Source: Syntrophobacter fumaroxidans MPOB (GTDB lineage Bacteria > Desulfobacterota > Syntrophobacteria > Syntrophobacterales > Syntrophobacteraceae). Taken from it: 64,000 nt of DNA. Positions within the stretch are counted from its first letter, which is position 1. Every line of letters starts with the position of its first letter. The notes under the pieces were generated by a model. The model worked only from the letters and a program-made list of their open reading frames with translations, did not search any database and was not told the origin of the DNA. The stretch spans positions 310,001 through 374,000 of the forward strand of contig NC_008554.1 in the NCBI RefSeq assembly GCF_000014965.1, read 5' to 3'. Made by a program: the position numbers and the translations under genes. This document shows positions 19,068 through 27,654 of this stretch, piece after piece.

Positions 19068-19865
19068 ATGATGATTCGCGCTTATGTGGGATTTGACGAC
19101 ACGGACTGCCCCGATTCGGATCGTGGAACAGGCAAGCTGGCCCGATGGTTCCAACGGGAATTGCCGGAAGGCTGCAACGTGTGGGGAGTGGTACGCCAGC
19201 AACTCCTGGTGCACGACGACATCCCTTACACATCGCATAACAGCAGTGCATGCGTGATCGTGGAGATGCCTGACGCGGGCCTCCTTGACGACCTGGCTTC
19301 GAGGGCCGCCCGGCATCTCGAACGCCATTCTCTGGAAGGGAGCGATCCCGGGCTTTGCGTCGCCTGCGACGGAGACCCGTCATTGGCCGGCCTGGTCGCT
19401 TTCGGTCAAAGATGCACCCGGCAGGTGGTGAAGCAGAAGGATGCCATGCGCGCCGCGCGCAACATGCATCTTTCCGGCCACGGCGGAACGAATGACGGCA
19501 TCATCGGGGCCGCCGCGGCCGTCGGGCTGACGGTTCACGGATGGAGCGGCAGGTTCATCGAATTCGGAACGCTGCGCGGTCTGCCGGAAAGGGTCCGGGT
19601 GTCCGAGCTCGAACGACTCGACATCATGCCCGTATCCCTGGATCGGGACGGGCAGGTCCCGGGTCCCGAAGACCTGGTTGACACGAGAGGATGGCTGCGC
19701 CCGCGCCTTTGGGGGAATCGACCCATTCTGCCCGTCATCCCGAGGGAGAAGGGCGTCTGGGAGTCGCTGGGCGAAAAGCGCAGGAAGGGAGCAAAAGAGG
19801 CGGGACGCCATCTTGGCGGCGCCCGGCAGCCCGTGGAAGAATCCCCGGGGCAGTCTCGTTCGTGA
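19068..19865 (+). CDS. TiaS-like N-terminal-domain protein (function unknown)
   Basis: A 265-aa protein. It matches in order the landmarks of the N-terminal half of archaeal tRNA-Ile2 agmatinylcytidine synthetase: FDDTDCPDSDRGT near the start, DIPYTSHNSSACVIVEM (about 50-67) and GTNDGIIGAAAAVGLTV (about 144-160). The C-terminal OB-fold and zinc ribbon of TiaS are missing. Bacteria normally modify this tRNA with TilS and lysine, so a different substrate is likely. Two adjacent ATGs (19068, 19071) are possible starts. It is followed by a convergent padR gene 45 bp away. The domain call is from motif pattern only. Confidence 0.6.
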   Translation: MMIRAYVGFDDTDCPDSDRGTGKLARWFQRELPEGCNVWGVVRQQLLVHDDIPYTSHNSSACVIVEMPDAGLLDDLASRAARHLERHSLEGSDPGLCVACDGDPSLAGLVAFGQRCTRQVVKQKDAMRAARNMHLSGHGGTNDGIIGAAAAVGLTVHGWSGRFIEFGTLRGLPERVRVSELERLDIMPVSLDRDGQVPGPEDLVDTRGWLRPRLWGNRPILPVIPREKGVWESLGEKRRKGAKEAGRHLGGARQPVEESPGQSRS

Positions 19866-19910
19866 TTTCCGCCAACCGCCGGGAACCGGGTCGGGCCGCC
19901 GACCACGCGT

Positions 19911-20297
19911 TCAGGACGGCTCGGCGCTTCCGGCCGCGCGGGTTGAGCGGTATTGCTCGACAAAGGCGCTCAGGTTCCTGGCCTGCCTCTCCATGTACTC
20001 GACCCACAGGGCGAGCATCTGCCTGCCCTCTTCAGTGAGGCGATACATGCGTTTTGCCGGCCCCGCCCCCGTATCCCACTCGGACGAGACCAATCCATCC
20101 CCCTCCAGCTGGTGCAGGTGTCGATAGATCATTCCCGGTGGAGCCTGCCCCTCCACGAATCCGAATCTCTGGATGTTCTGGATGAGCTCATACCCGTACG
20201 ACGGCTTTGGATAAAGGCCCAGCAGGATGGACGGCTGCATGTAGCGTTCGCGTTTTCCCTGTTCCGGTCGAGCTTTTTTTCCCTTCGGTTCCGGCAT
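19911..20297 (-). CDS. PadR-family transcriptional regulator
   Basis: A 128-aa winged-helix regulator. After a basic N-terminus (KGKKARPEQGKRER) come the PadR landmarks MQPSILLGLYPKPSYGYELIQ, GMIYRHLHQLEGDGLVSSEW and RMYRLTEEGRQMLALW, then a C-terminal dimer helix. The start at 20297 has AAGGA 6 nt upstream. It is divergent from the 72-aa gene at 20403, with a 105-bp AT-rich gap between. This layout suggests autorepression and control of the neighbour. Confidence 0.88.
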   Translation of the reverse strand: MPEPKGKKARPEQGKRERYMQPSILLGLYPKPSYGYELIQNIQRFGFVEGQAPPGMIYRHLHQLEGDGLVSSEWDTGAGPAKRMYRLTEEGRQMLALWVEYMERQARNLSAFVEQYRSTRAAGSAEPS

Positions 20298-20402
20298 ATC
20301 TTTCCTTGATCTATATCCATGAAGCATATATAATCTTAATGGAAACAGTCGGCAGGAACGTTTTCCGTTCACCCGCCACCATTGGTCGCAAAGGAGAAAG
20401 CC
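20298..20402. promoter_or_regulatory. Divergent promoter region between padR and the 72-aa gene
   Basis: Short AT-rich gap containing CTATATCC and GCATATATAA around 20311-20333, an imperfect dyad with TATAT/ATATA arms. It is the natural place for a PadR operator and for two opposing promoters. AAAGGAGA just before 20403 is the ribosome binding site of the plus-strand gene. Confidence 0.4.
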
Positions 20403-20621
20403 ATGCCCACCATTTTCGTTCGTGAAAGACGTAAGATCGAAACCGGCGAAAAGAAACCCCGCTACCGGGTCGTCGGCGTCCATGACCTCAACCTTAGAAT
20501 CTACGTTGAGCACATCCGCAAGAAGGAGCTCGATCAACTTGCGGAGGCCATCGGAGCCACCGTGGTGATCCTCAAGGGCGGAAAGGAGGAAAAAGAGGCG
20601 GCACAGGGCAAGGCGGAGTAG
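20403..20621 (+). CDS. 72-aa protein of unknown function
   Basis: A small, charged, soluble protein (MPTIFVRERRKIETGEKK at the start, AIGATVVILKGGKEEKE near the end). No known domain is recognised. A beta-alpha-beta-like alternation is plausible (RYRVVGVHDLNLRIYVEHI, KKELDQLAEAIGATVVIL). The AAAGGAGA ribosome binding site, the proper spacing and its divergent placement from padR support a real gene. Together with PadR and the downstream convergent MoSto-like gene it may belong to a metal- or stress-related locus, but that is only positional. Confidence 0.7.
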   Translation: MPTIFVRERRKIETGEKKPRYRVVGVHDLNLRIYVEHIRKKELDQLAEAIGATVVILKGGKEEKEAAQGKAE

Positions 20622-20665
20622 CATTTCCGCACCGCGCGCACCATCTGAGCCGCCCGTGCGGAGAA

Positions 20666-21526
20666 TCACTCCTCCTTGTAAATGATGGTGCCCACGTGCT
20701 TCCCCTCCAGGGCGTCGAGAATATGCTCCGGATGGTGCAGCGCGTCGATGATCTGGAGCTCCTTGAGGCACTTCGCCCGCTGGAGCAGGGTGAGGATCGG
20801 ACGCTCGATGATCAGGTCGTCGAGATCCAGCTCAAGGAGCTCCCTGGCCGAAATCCGGTCGAAGAACCGGAGTTTCTTGCGTTCGGCTTTGGCGACTTTC
20901 TTCGGATCGTTGCTGAAGAGGCCTCTTTCGTCCTTGAGGTAGATGAGCGAGCGGGCGCCTATGTTTTCGGCCAGGAGAAAAGCACCGCAGTCGGTCCGGT
21001 GAGGCGGGATGGACCCGATTTCGGCGGGGTGCTCGAAAAAGCCGTACGGCGGAATTCCGTAGGTGATCGGCAGGTATCCCCGCCGGCAAAACATGGTGAG
21101 CTGCTCGAGGTTATCCCCGTGTCCGATCTTGACGCCACCGTGTTTATTGAGAAGCACGCTCATCATTTCGGCATTCTGCCAGGAAACCTTGTCCCCGAGT
21201 TTCGAGAGTACGCCGGTGGGCATTCCGAGGTCAATCCCGATGCTGTAGACGTGCCTTGCGCGGGAGCCTCCACCGGTCATCAGGATGATTTTATACTGCT
21301 CCTTGGCCTGCACCAGCACATCGACAATCGGCAGCACCGCCGTGGCGCCGCGGTCGATGATGCTCTGCCCTCCGATCTTGACGACGTTGATCTCGGGCTG
21401 CATGCGAAAGTATTCCTTAGCCTCCGTTCTCTTCAGAAACTCCTTGCTCACCAGGGATTCACCCATGAGCGGGGATTCGATGTGCAGCCTTCCTTTCTCG
21501 CTTCCTTCCTTGACAAGCTTCGCCAT
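20666..21526 (-). CDS. Molybdenum-storage-protein (MosA/MosB)-like amino acid kinase family protein
   Basis: A 286-aa protein of the UMP-kinase fold. It shares the diagnostic blocks of the Azotobacter MoSto subunits rather than of PyrH: VVKIGGQSIIDRGATAVLP, LMTGGGSRARHVYSIGIDLGMP, GSIPPHRTDCGAFLLAE and EGKHVGTII at the C-terminus. MoSto binds ATP and packs polyoxomolybdate or tungstate in a cage. Azotobacter has two adjacent subunits, whereas only one gene is present here. The start at 21526 has GAGGAG 5 nt upstream; an in-frame extension to 21646 is dispensable. A MOT1-type transporter is 4 kb away. UMP kinase activity is the alternative. Confidence 0.8.
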   Translation of the reverse strand: MAKLVKEGSEKGRLHIESPLMGESLVSKEFLKRTEAKEYFRMQPEINVVKIGGQSIIDRGATAVLPIVDVLVQAKEQYKIILMTGGGSRARHVYSIGIDLGMPTGVLSKLGDKVSWQNAEMMSVLLNKHGGVKIGHGDNLEQLTMFCRRGYLPITYGIPPYGFFEHPAEIGSIPPHRTDCGAFLLAENIGARSLIYLKDERGLFSNDPKKVAKAERKKLRFFDRISARELLELDLDDLIIERPILTLLQRAKCLKELQIIDALHHPEHILDALEGKHVGTIIYKEE

Positions 21527-22110
21527 GTTACTCCTCTTCCACCGGTTCGCCCGCCGGTCCTGCTCGGGCACGTCTCGAATTTCATCCCAAATCTTGTGTT
21601 TGCGGACATGCGCTGCCATTGTATCCGCTCCGCAAGCCGGGGTCACCCATTTAAAAGGCTGGGGTCAAGAGAAAAAACCTCCCCCAACGCAAGGAAGACA
21701 CCTTTTTGCGAAAAACGATCCAGGCCGAGTTTGCCTCCCGGGGCGGATCGCGTTTCGCTCACTGTTTTCCTGCTATGTGCAATCGTCACCTACATCCTCG
21801 CAGCTCCCGCAGTTTCCTTGGGTTTTCGCGGTCAGTTTCTGCCGCACCAGTCACCCATCAGGATTAGGGTCGTTTCGGAAAGAATTCCTGTGTTCTCGAC
21901 CCTTTCCGCCCGAGGCGGACCAGAAAATCTTCGGTTCCATGCCATGTCCAAACGATTTTTCAAACCTCATGGTTGTTAACCACCCCTTAGTGGCTCACGG
22001 CATGGGCGGCAAAGATGTCAATGACTTTATCGGGCCGGGTGGAACGGCTTTCCAATCAAACCTCGTGGTTTTGCCAACCCCATTGCAGGTTTGCCGTCCC
22101 AGCCGATTGT
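21527..22110. other. Non-coding region between MoSto-like gene and IS110 transposase
   Basis: 584 bp without a convincing gene. The right part should contain the 3' end of the insertion sequence. Two related segments occur, 21960-21986 and 22056-22081, both starting TCAAACCTC(A/G)TGGTT and ending in AACC-CCCC-type sequence. Each can form a small hairpin (TGGTT/AACCA in the first, GGTT/AACC in the second). The left element boundary cannot be placed by eye. Confidence 0.45.
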
Positions 22111-23193
22111 TTAACGCGTGCCCCTTTCCCGACATGGCACATGCGCTCTGCCCGGCTCCTGTGCCGGGGGTGATCGCCCGAATAGCTTTTCAGGCATGAA
22201 AACAACGTTGTCCTTCATGAGATAATAAGCCGCCCTGGCCAGTTTGTGGGCAAGGGCCTGGTGGGCCACCAGGAAGTTGCTCCGATGCATCTTGCGATTG
22301 TAATAGCTTCTGCATTCCGGATCAAATCGTCTTGCCAATTCGGCGGCTTCCGAGAAGGCCCAAGCCAGATACTTGTTGCCGTTCTTCTTGTTGCCCTTTC
22401 CCTTTGCTTTCTCATTGCTGGTCCATCTGGAACCGACTTTACGGCAATAGGAGACATAATTGCCCACCTTGGGGAAGCGGCCGATCGGCCCGGTCTCCAG
22501 CATGATGGTCAGCGCCAGAATCCTTCCGATTCCAGGGATTGTAAGAAGATTCCGGTAGGAATCTTTAAGGCTCGTCTTCCTGGCAACCGCAATCTCGATA
22601 TCCCGGATCATCCGGGTGAGAAAATCAATGGTCTCCTTGCTGACCCTGCCGGCCATGGCCAGATCCTCGTTTTCTTCGAGCAACGGGGGGATGCGGTTCT
22701 TCTTAAGCCTCTTGACCTCATTTGCATTTACCCGCAAACCGCGGTTTCTGGCCACTATGTTCTGCAAGCTCAGGATGAGCGAGGTTCTGAGCTTGACCAG
22801 GTGCCCTCTCTTCCTTAGCAGATCCCGTAAGGGTCTTTCCTCTTTCGGGTAGATGTACCCCTCGGGCAGTATCCCGAGTCGCAGCATCTCGGCCAGCCAG
22901 AATGCATCGTACTTGTCATCGCAATGCTTGAGCCCCGAGTACTTTTGGATGGCTGCGGGGTTGGCCAGATGCACTCTCAGGCCGCTTTCATTGAGCGTGT
23001 CCACAAGCCAGTACCAGTTGAAGGTCGACTCCACCGCCACGCCCATCATTTGATCCCGATAAGGCTCAAGTGCCGACACCACCTCCTCCCCGTCATTGGG
23101 GAGCTTGCACCTCAGAGTCCTCTTCCCGCTTTCGTCGACAATTGCCAGATAATTGCTGCTTGCATGTAGGTCTATCCCCGCATACAATCCCAT
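22111..23193 (-). CDS. IS110-family transposase
   Basis: Full-length 360-aa DEDD/serine recombinase of the IS110 group. The RuvC-like N-terminus starts GLYAGIDLHASSNYLAIVD. Acidic residues follow in VAVESTFNWYW and HCDDKYDAFWLAEMLR. The central coiled region leads to the IS116/IS110/IS902 C-terminal domain (LLTIPGIGRILALTIMLETGPIGRF, then YCRKVGSRWTSNEK and KKNGNKYLAWAFSEAA). These enzymes use a structured bridge RNA made from a non-coding end to choose donor and target. The reading frame is intact, with no frameshift. GGGGAGGTG immediately upstream is its Shine-Dalgarno and is part of a hairpin. Confidence 0.95.
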   Translation of the reverse strand: MGLYAGIDLHASSNYLAIVDESGKRTLRCKLPNDGEEVVSALEPYRDQMMGVAVESTFNWYWLVDTLNESGLRVHLANPAAIQKYSGLKHCDDKYDAFWLAEMLRLGILPEGYIYPKEERPLRDLLRKRGHLVKLRTSLILSLQNIVARNRGLRVNANEVKRLKKNRIPPLLEENEDLAMAGRVSKETIDFLTRMIRDIEIAVARKTSLKDSYRNLLTIPGIGRILALTIMLETGPIGRFPKVGNYVSYCRKVGSRWTSNEKAKGKGNKKNGNKYLAWAFSEAAELARRFDPECRSYYNRKMHRSNFLVAHQALAHKLARAAYYLMKDNVVFMPEKLFGRSPPAQEPGRAHVPCRERGTR

Positions 23194-23372
23194 AGGGCAC
23201 CTCCCCGTTTAAAGTCGTCAGCTTTAGCGCCATAACAGGATAGCATCTTTCCCTGCTATGGAGGGAGGTGCCTTTTATATGATTATCAAACCTTGACTTT
23301 TCACATATGCTCCCGGATCTCCCGGCTGATAAAGGGATCCGGGAGGCCTTCACCGCAAAGTCAGTGAAAGGG
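23194..23372 (-). ncRNA. Candidate bridge RNA / structured leader of the IS110 transposase
   Basis: The 179 nt upstream of the transposase ATG fold strongly. There is a perfect 10-bp outer stem, 23196-23205 with 23263-23272. Inside it are a 10-bp arm with one mismatch, 23230-23239 with 23252-23261, and a 5-bp arm, 23210-23214 with 23222-23226. Further out is a 9-bp stem, 23311-23319 with 23336-23344, and a small TTCAC/GTGAA hairpin near 23349-23368. Length and position fit the bridge RNA of IS110-group elements. The outer stem also buries the transposase Shine-Dalgarno. Stems are read from sequence; function is inferred. Confidence 0.55.
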
Positions 23373-23956
23373 CGTGTGTACAATCAGCCGGCATCGCCCA
23401 CCCGAAAACCTGCCGTGCAAATCTGCAATTTGCCTCGTCCGGGCGGCTCTCGGGCACTCAGCGGATAGGATTTGTCAGAGGGCATGTTGAGTGGTATGGG
23501 TATGGCGGTTTCACGTCTCGTTCATTTCGTGGGCTGGAGGCATGTACCTGCCGTGACGGGGAACCGCCGGGCCGAGGAAGGCACAGGGCGTACCCCGAAG
23601 CGGAATCAAGGGTGGTCTCGGGACCGGCTCCCGATGGTCGCGTGCATGGCGTGACCAACGGCAGCAACTGTGTTCTTTGTCAACTCTTGAGTCGCGAAGG
23701 GTGGGATGCGTGGCAGCGCAGCCCACGGTCCCAATGCCCTTGCCCCTGCCGTCATAGCCAACATACAAGGGGCGGGGGGGATGCGTCAAGTGGGGTTCGG
23801 AAGCGGGGCGCATCGCGGCGCCCGATGGGTTATCCGGCGCCGGGGGCGAGTGGGGTGTCGGCGGCGGCCTTCGATCGCGGCCCAGGCACCTGCCGATCAA
23901 GGGGTTCGGGTGGCGCGGGCGGGTGAACCGAGGGTCCGATTCCACGCAGGAGGATT
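23373..23956. other. Non-coding region between IS110 element and DUF1287 gene
   Basis: 584 bp, GC-rich, with no ORF that I recognise. The minus strand around 23740-23900 translates to Pro/Gly/Arg-rich low-complexity sequence, probably not coding. The last 10 bp carry CAGGAGG, the ribosome binding site of the next gene. Confidence 0.4.
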
Positions 23957-24586
23957 ATGAAAAAGTTCGTGTTGGGTGCGGCGATGCTGCTGGCTGCGAC
24001 GGTTCCTTTGAGCGCGGCCCAGGAGAGCCCGGAAAGCCGCGTGGTCAGGGCTGCCCGCGAACAGGTCGGCAAGACGATTCGCTACGACCCCGGCTACGAA
24101 AAGCTGGCGTATCCGGGCGGGGATGTTCCCTTGGAGCGGGGCGTATGCAGCGACGTGGTAGTGCGTGCGTATCGCGCGGCACTCCAAATGGATCTTCAAA
24201 AACTGGTCCACGAAGACATGATCCTCAACTTTGGCGGCTACCCCCGGCTCTGGGGGTTGAAACGCCCGGACAGCAGTATCGACCATCGACGGGTGCCTAA
24301 CCTGCAGACCTATTTCAAGAGGATGGGATATGCCCTTCCCGTCACGAGGGAGGCCAAGGACTACAAGCCCGGGGATCTCGTCACCTGCACTCTCCCGCCG
24401 AACCTGCCTCACATCATGATCGTCAGCGACAGAACGAATGCCGGAGGAGTTCCCCTGGTCATCCACAATATCGGAGCCGGGGCCAAAGAGGAAGACCGGC
24501 TGTTCGAGTTCCCGCTGACCGGGCACTACAGAATCAAGACGAACGAACCGCGGGTTCGGCGCAGCGTGCAGGGCCGCGCCCGCTGA
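23957..24586 (+). CDS. DUF1287-family secreted protein
   Basis: A 209-aa protein with a signal peptide (about residues 1-21, cleaved after LSAA). The DUF1287 landmarks are REQVGKTIRYDPGYEKLAYPGGDVP, RGVCSDVVVRAYRAA, LVHEDM, VPNLQTYFKR, YKPGDLVTC and LPHIMIVSDR. The Cys of GVCSDV and the His of LPHI resemble the catalytic pair of NlpC/P60-like peptidases, so a cell-wall amidase or endopeptidase role is possible. GCAGGAGG precedes the ATG. It has no operon partners. Confidence 0.88.
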   Translation: MKKFVLGAAMLLAATVPLSAAQESPESRVVRAAREQVGKTIRYDPGYEKLAYPGGDVPLERGVCSDVVVRAYRAALQMDLQKLVHEDMILNFGGYPRLWGLKRPDSSIDHRRVPNLQTYFKRMGYALPVTREAKDYKPGDLVTCTLPPNLPHIMIVSDRTNAGGVPLVIHNIGAGAKEEDRLFEFPLTGHYRIKTNEPRVRRSVQGRAR

Positions 24587-25353
24587 GCGCGCGTGGGATG
24601 ATCCGCCGCACCCGCTCCCGCCGACGAACCGCGGCGCGCAGTCCCTGGGGGAATCCTGAGCCCCGGCGCCCGGCAAGACCGCCGAACCCGTAATTTTCGC
24701 ATGGGATCAACGCACGACCTTCGCCCCGGAGCAAGGGGCAGGGGGGGAGGTTCATCCGGCCCGCGCCGCCACGACGGCATACCGTCCATGTGTTGCCGTG
24801 AACTTCCGGTCCATAACGGATACCGGAAATGGGAAATATAGTTTTGCGAAGTTATTTCAAACCATTGTGGAGAATCAGCGGAAAAGAATCGTAATTCCCA
24901 TCTTTCACTACCCGAAATCGCCTGAAATCTGATAGAATTTTATGTACTGGGAGCCGCGACCGTAAGCCGCCGCACGGCGTCCGGCAGGAGCCGGGCAAAC
25001 CGGTGCCGCTCGAAGTCAATCCTCCACGGAAAAATCGCTCATAATCCGGGGCATTCCTTTTGCAAGGCATTGAAGCCGATTCCGGCCATGGAGCGCTCCA
25101 ACGGATGACCGGAGGCGGCCCGCCTCTCGTTGTGCGCGGCACTGTGCCCATCCCGTGCGGTTTCGTCCGGGGATGTTCTCCATTCGCGCAGGACGGGAGA
25201 AGAACAAAGGCTCCCTGCCGCAAGCTCAAAATCTCATCCACCCCGTCACGACGACACACATCGAATCGCGTACTGCGGAATTCTCGACACTGCGGCGTTC
25301 AGGAAACCACGGAGTTCCAACGATCTTGCCGGTGATGTTTCGGGAGGCTCGAA
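24587..25353. other. Long intergenic region without recognised features
   Basis: 767 bp. Both strands were read for coding potential, and the ORFs present look like random open frames of GC-rich DNA. Around 24830-24950 the sequence becomes AT-richer. I see no terminator with a T-tract, RNA gene or repeat. Confidence 0.4.
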
Positions 25354-27420
25354 ATGCAGGACGAAGAGAAAAGCAGGGAGCAACTCATCCGTGAACTGGA
25401 GGAGATGCGCCGGCGCCTGGGCCGGCAGGATAAGGAACTGGCGGAGCTGAAAGGCATGGAGGAAGCTCTGCGGGAAAGTGCCGGGCGATACCGCCAGATG
25501 GCGGAAAACATAAGGGAGGTCTTTTGGATGGCCGACCTCCAGGAGAGCCGGATGCTGTATATCAGCCCCGCCTACGAGGGGGTGTGGGGCCGCACATGCG
25601 ACAGCCTCTATGCGAATCCCACGTCCTGGATGGAAGGGATACACCCGGCCGATCGGGAGAGGGTTGACGAGCTACTGGCGCAAAGGGCCAGCGGGGGATA
25701 CAGCGTCGAATACCGGGTCGTGCGTCCCGACGGTTCGGTTCGCTGGGTGCTGGACCGCGGGTTTCCCATTAGCGATGCGGCAGGGACGCCCTATCGTATT
25801 GCGGGGATCGCGGAGGACATAACCGACCGCAAGAATGTGGAAGCGGAACTTCATGAATACCGCGACCGCCTGGAGGATCTGGTGAAGGAGCGCACCGCCG
25901 ATTTGGCGAGGGCGAACGAACAGCTCACGCACGAAATCGAAGAGCGGAAGAAGGCCGAACAGAAGCTGCGCGAATCGCAGCAAATGCTGCAGTCCGTCCT
26001 GGACACCATTCCCGTAAGGGTATTCTGGAAGGACTTCGATTCGAACTACCTGGGCTGCAACGGCCCGTTTGCGCGCGACGCGGGTCTGCAGTCGCCGGAA
26101 GAGATCGTGGGGAAGAACGACCTTGTGATGATCTGGGCGGACCTGGCGGAGCTCTACCGCGCGGATGACCGCATGGTGATGGAAACCGGCAGGCCGAAAC
26201 TCGGATACGAAGAGCCCCAGACGACGCCGTCCGGCGGCCGGGTATGGCTGCGCACGAACAAGGTCCCCCTGCTCGATTCCGAAGGCAGGATCAAAGGCGT
26301 CCTCGGGACTTACGAAGATATTACTGAGAGTAAGCGTATCGAGGAAATGCTGCGGGTTTCCGAAACCAAGTACAGAATAGTCGCCGACAACACGCACGAC
26401 TGGGAATACTGGATGAGTCCCGAGGGCCGGTTCCTGTACATTTCTCCGTCCTGTGAAAGGATCACCGGCTACCCGGCGGGCGCGTTCGAGGCGGATCCCC
26501 GGTTGCTTTCCCGCATCGTTCACCCCGACGACGTCAACCGTTTCAACGCCCACGTGGCCATGGATCGGACGGCGCATACACGACACGGGCTGGAGTTCCG
26601 CATCATCAATCGGGATGGGGCGACGCGGTGGATCGGACACCTCTGCCAACCGGTGTTCGATGAAAAGGACTGCTTTATGGGCCGCCGCGGGAGCAACCGC
26701 GACATCACCGACCGAAAGCTGGCGGAGGAAGCGCTTCAGGACAGTGCGGAAAAACTGAAGCTGTTCGCCTATTCCGTCGCCCACGATCTCAAGAGTCCGG
26801 CGATCGGCATCTATGGCCTGACAAAACGACTGAACAGGAATTACAGGAGCCTCCTCGACGAAAAAGGGAAGGTCTGTTGCGATCAGATCCTGAGGACTTC
26901 GGAGCACATCGCTGCCCTGGTCGACAAGATCAATGTCTACATAGCGACGAAGGAAGCCCCCCTTGCCATTGAAGAAATCAACATTGCGGAAATCATCAGG
27001 ATGCTGAGGGACGAGTTCTCCGCGCAACTGAGCCTGCGCCGCATAGACTGGCTCGAACCCGAGGCCCGGATTGAAATCAGGGCGGATCGCGTGGCCATGC
27101 TGAGGGCCTTCAGGAATTTCGTCGACAACTCATTGAAATACGGAGGGGAAAAGCTGAGCACGATCCAGACCGGGTATGAGGAATCGGAGGATTTCCACAT
27201 CTTTTCATTCAGCGATAACGGAAAAGGTTTGAAAGAGGGGGATGCCGAAAGAATCTTCGGGGCGTTTCAACGGAATCCGGCCTCGAAAGGAGTCGAGGGG
27301 GCGGGATTGGGCCTCGCCATCGTGAAGGAAATAGCGGCGCAACACAGCGGCCGGGTGTGGGTGGAACCGAGGGCGAAAAGGGGAATCACGTTCTGCATGT
27401 CCATCTCCAAGAACCTGTAA
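25354..27420 (+). CDS. Cytoplasmic PAS-domain sensor histidine kinase
   Basis: A 688-aa hybrid-free histidine kinase with no membrane segment. A short coiled coil (1-45) is followed by three PAS/PAC units: VFWMADLQESRMLYISPAY and VLDRGFPISD; RVFWKDFDSNYLGCN and WLRTNKVPLLDSEG; DWEYWMSPEGRFLYISPS and GRRGSNRDITDRK. A coiled coil with RTADLARANEQL lies between PAS 1 and 2. The H-box is AYSVAHDLKSP (His at about 472), the N-box NFVDNSLKYGG, G1 SDNGKGL and G2 GAGLGLAIV, so the kinase looks active. No response regulator is adjacent, so it is an orphan. Signal unknown. Confidence 0.93.
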   Translation: MQDEEKSREQLIRELEEMRRRLGRQDKELAELKGMEEALRESAGRYRQMAENIREVFWMADLQESRMLYISPAYEGVWGRTCDSLYANPTSWMEGIHPADRERVDELLAQRASGGYSVEYRVVRPDGSVRWVLDRGFPISDAAGTPYRIAGIAEDITDRKNVEAELHEYRDRLEDLVKERTADLARANEQLTHEIEERKKAEQKLRESQQMLQSVLDTIPVRVFWKDFDSNYLGCNGPFARDAGLQSPEEIVGKNDLVMIWADLAELYRADDRMVMETGRPKLGYEEPQTTPSGGRVWLRTNKVPLLDSEGRIKGVLGTYEDITESKRIEEMLRVSETKYRIVADNTHDWEYWMSPEGRFLYISPSCERITGYPAGAFEADPRLLSRIVHPDDVNRFNAHVAMDRTAHTRHGLEFRIINRDGATRWIGHLCQPVFDEKDCFMGRRGSNRDITDRKLAEEALQDSAEKLKLFAYSVAHDLKSPAIGIYGLTKRLNRNYRSLLDEKGKVCCDQILRTSEHIAALVDKINVYIATKEAPLAIEEINIAEIIRMLRDEFSAQLSLRRIDWLEPEARIEIRADRVAMLRAFRNFVDNSLKYGGEKLSTIQTGYEESEDFHIFSFSDNGKGLKEGDAERIFGAFQRNPASKGVEGAGLGLAIVKEIAAQHSGRVWVEPRAKRGITFCMSISKNL

Positions 27421-27654
27421 GCCGAAGCACCGCCAAGTGCACATCCGGGGGCCGGACCCGGTACCCATGGGGGCTGCCGGAGGGGGGCTCCCCCGTATGG
27501 ACATTACCCGTCTTGCCCGGTCTGACACACTTCCCTGCGAACAACCATCAAAACCGTCTTCCTATCAAATGAAAGGCGGTCCGTGTGCTGCGGGATGTCG
27601 GGAACCTCATGCCGGACAGAGAGTCGGACGTGTCGTGCAAACCCCGCGCCTTTC

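Larger units (their letters stand above)
22111..23372 (-). mobile_element. IS110-family insertion sequence (ends not defined)
   Basis: Comprises the transposase gene and the structured 5' non-coding end. The 3' end probably extends below 22111. IS110 elements lack terminal inverted repeats and make no clear target duplication, so the borders cannot be read directly. The right limit given is the outermost hairpin upstream of the transposase (about 23349-23368). Confidence 0.6.

Noticed and set aside
23511-23945. 144-aa minus-strand ORF between the IS element and the DUF1287 gene
   Set aside because: Pro/Arg/Gly-rich low complexity, no ribosome binding site and no recognisable domain.
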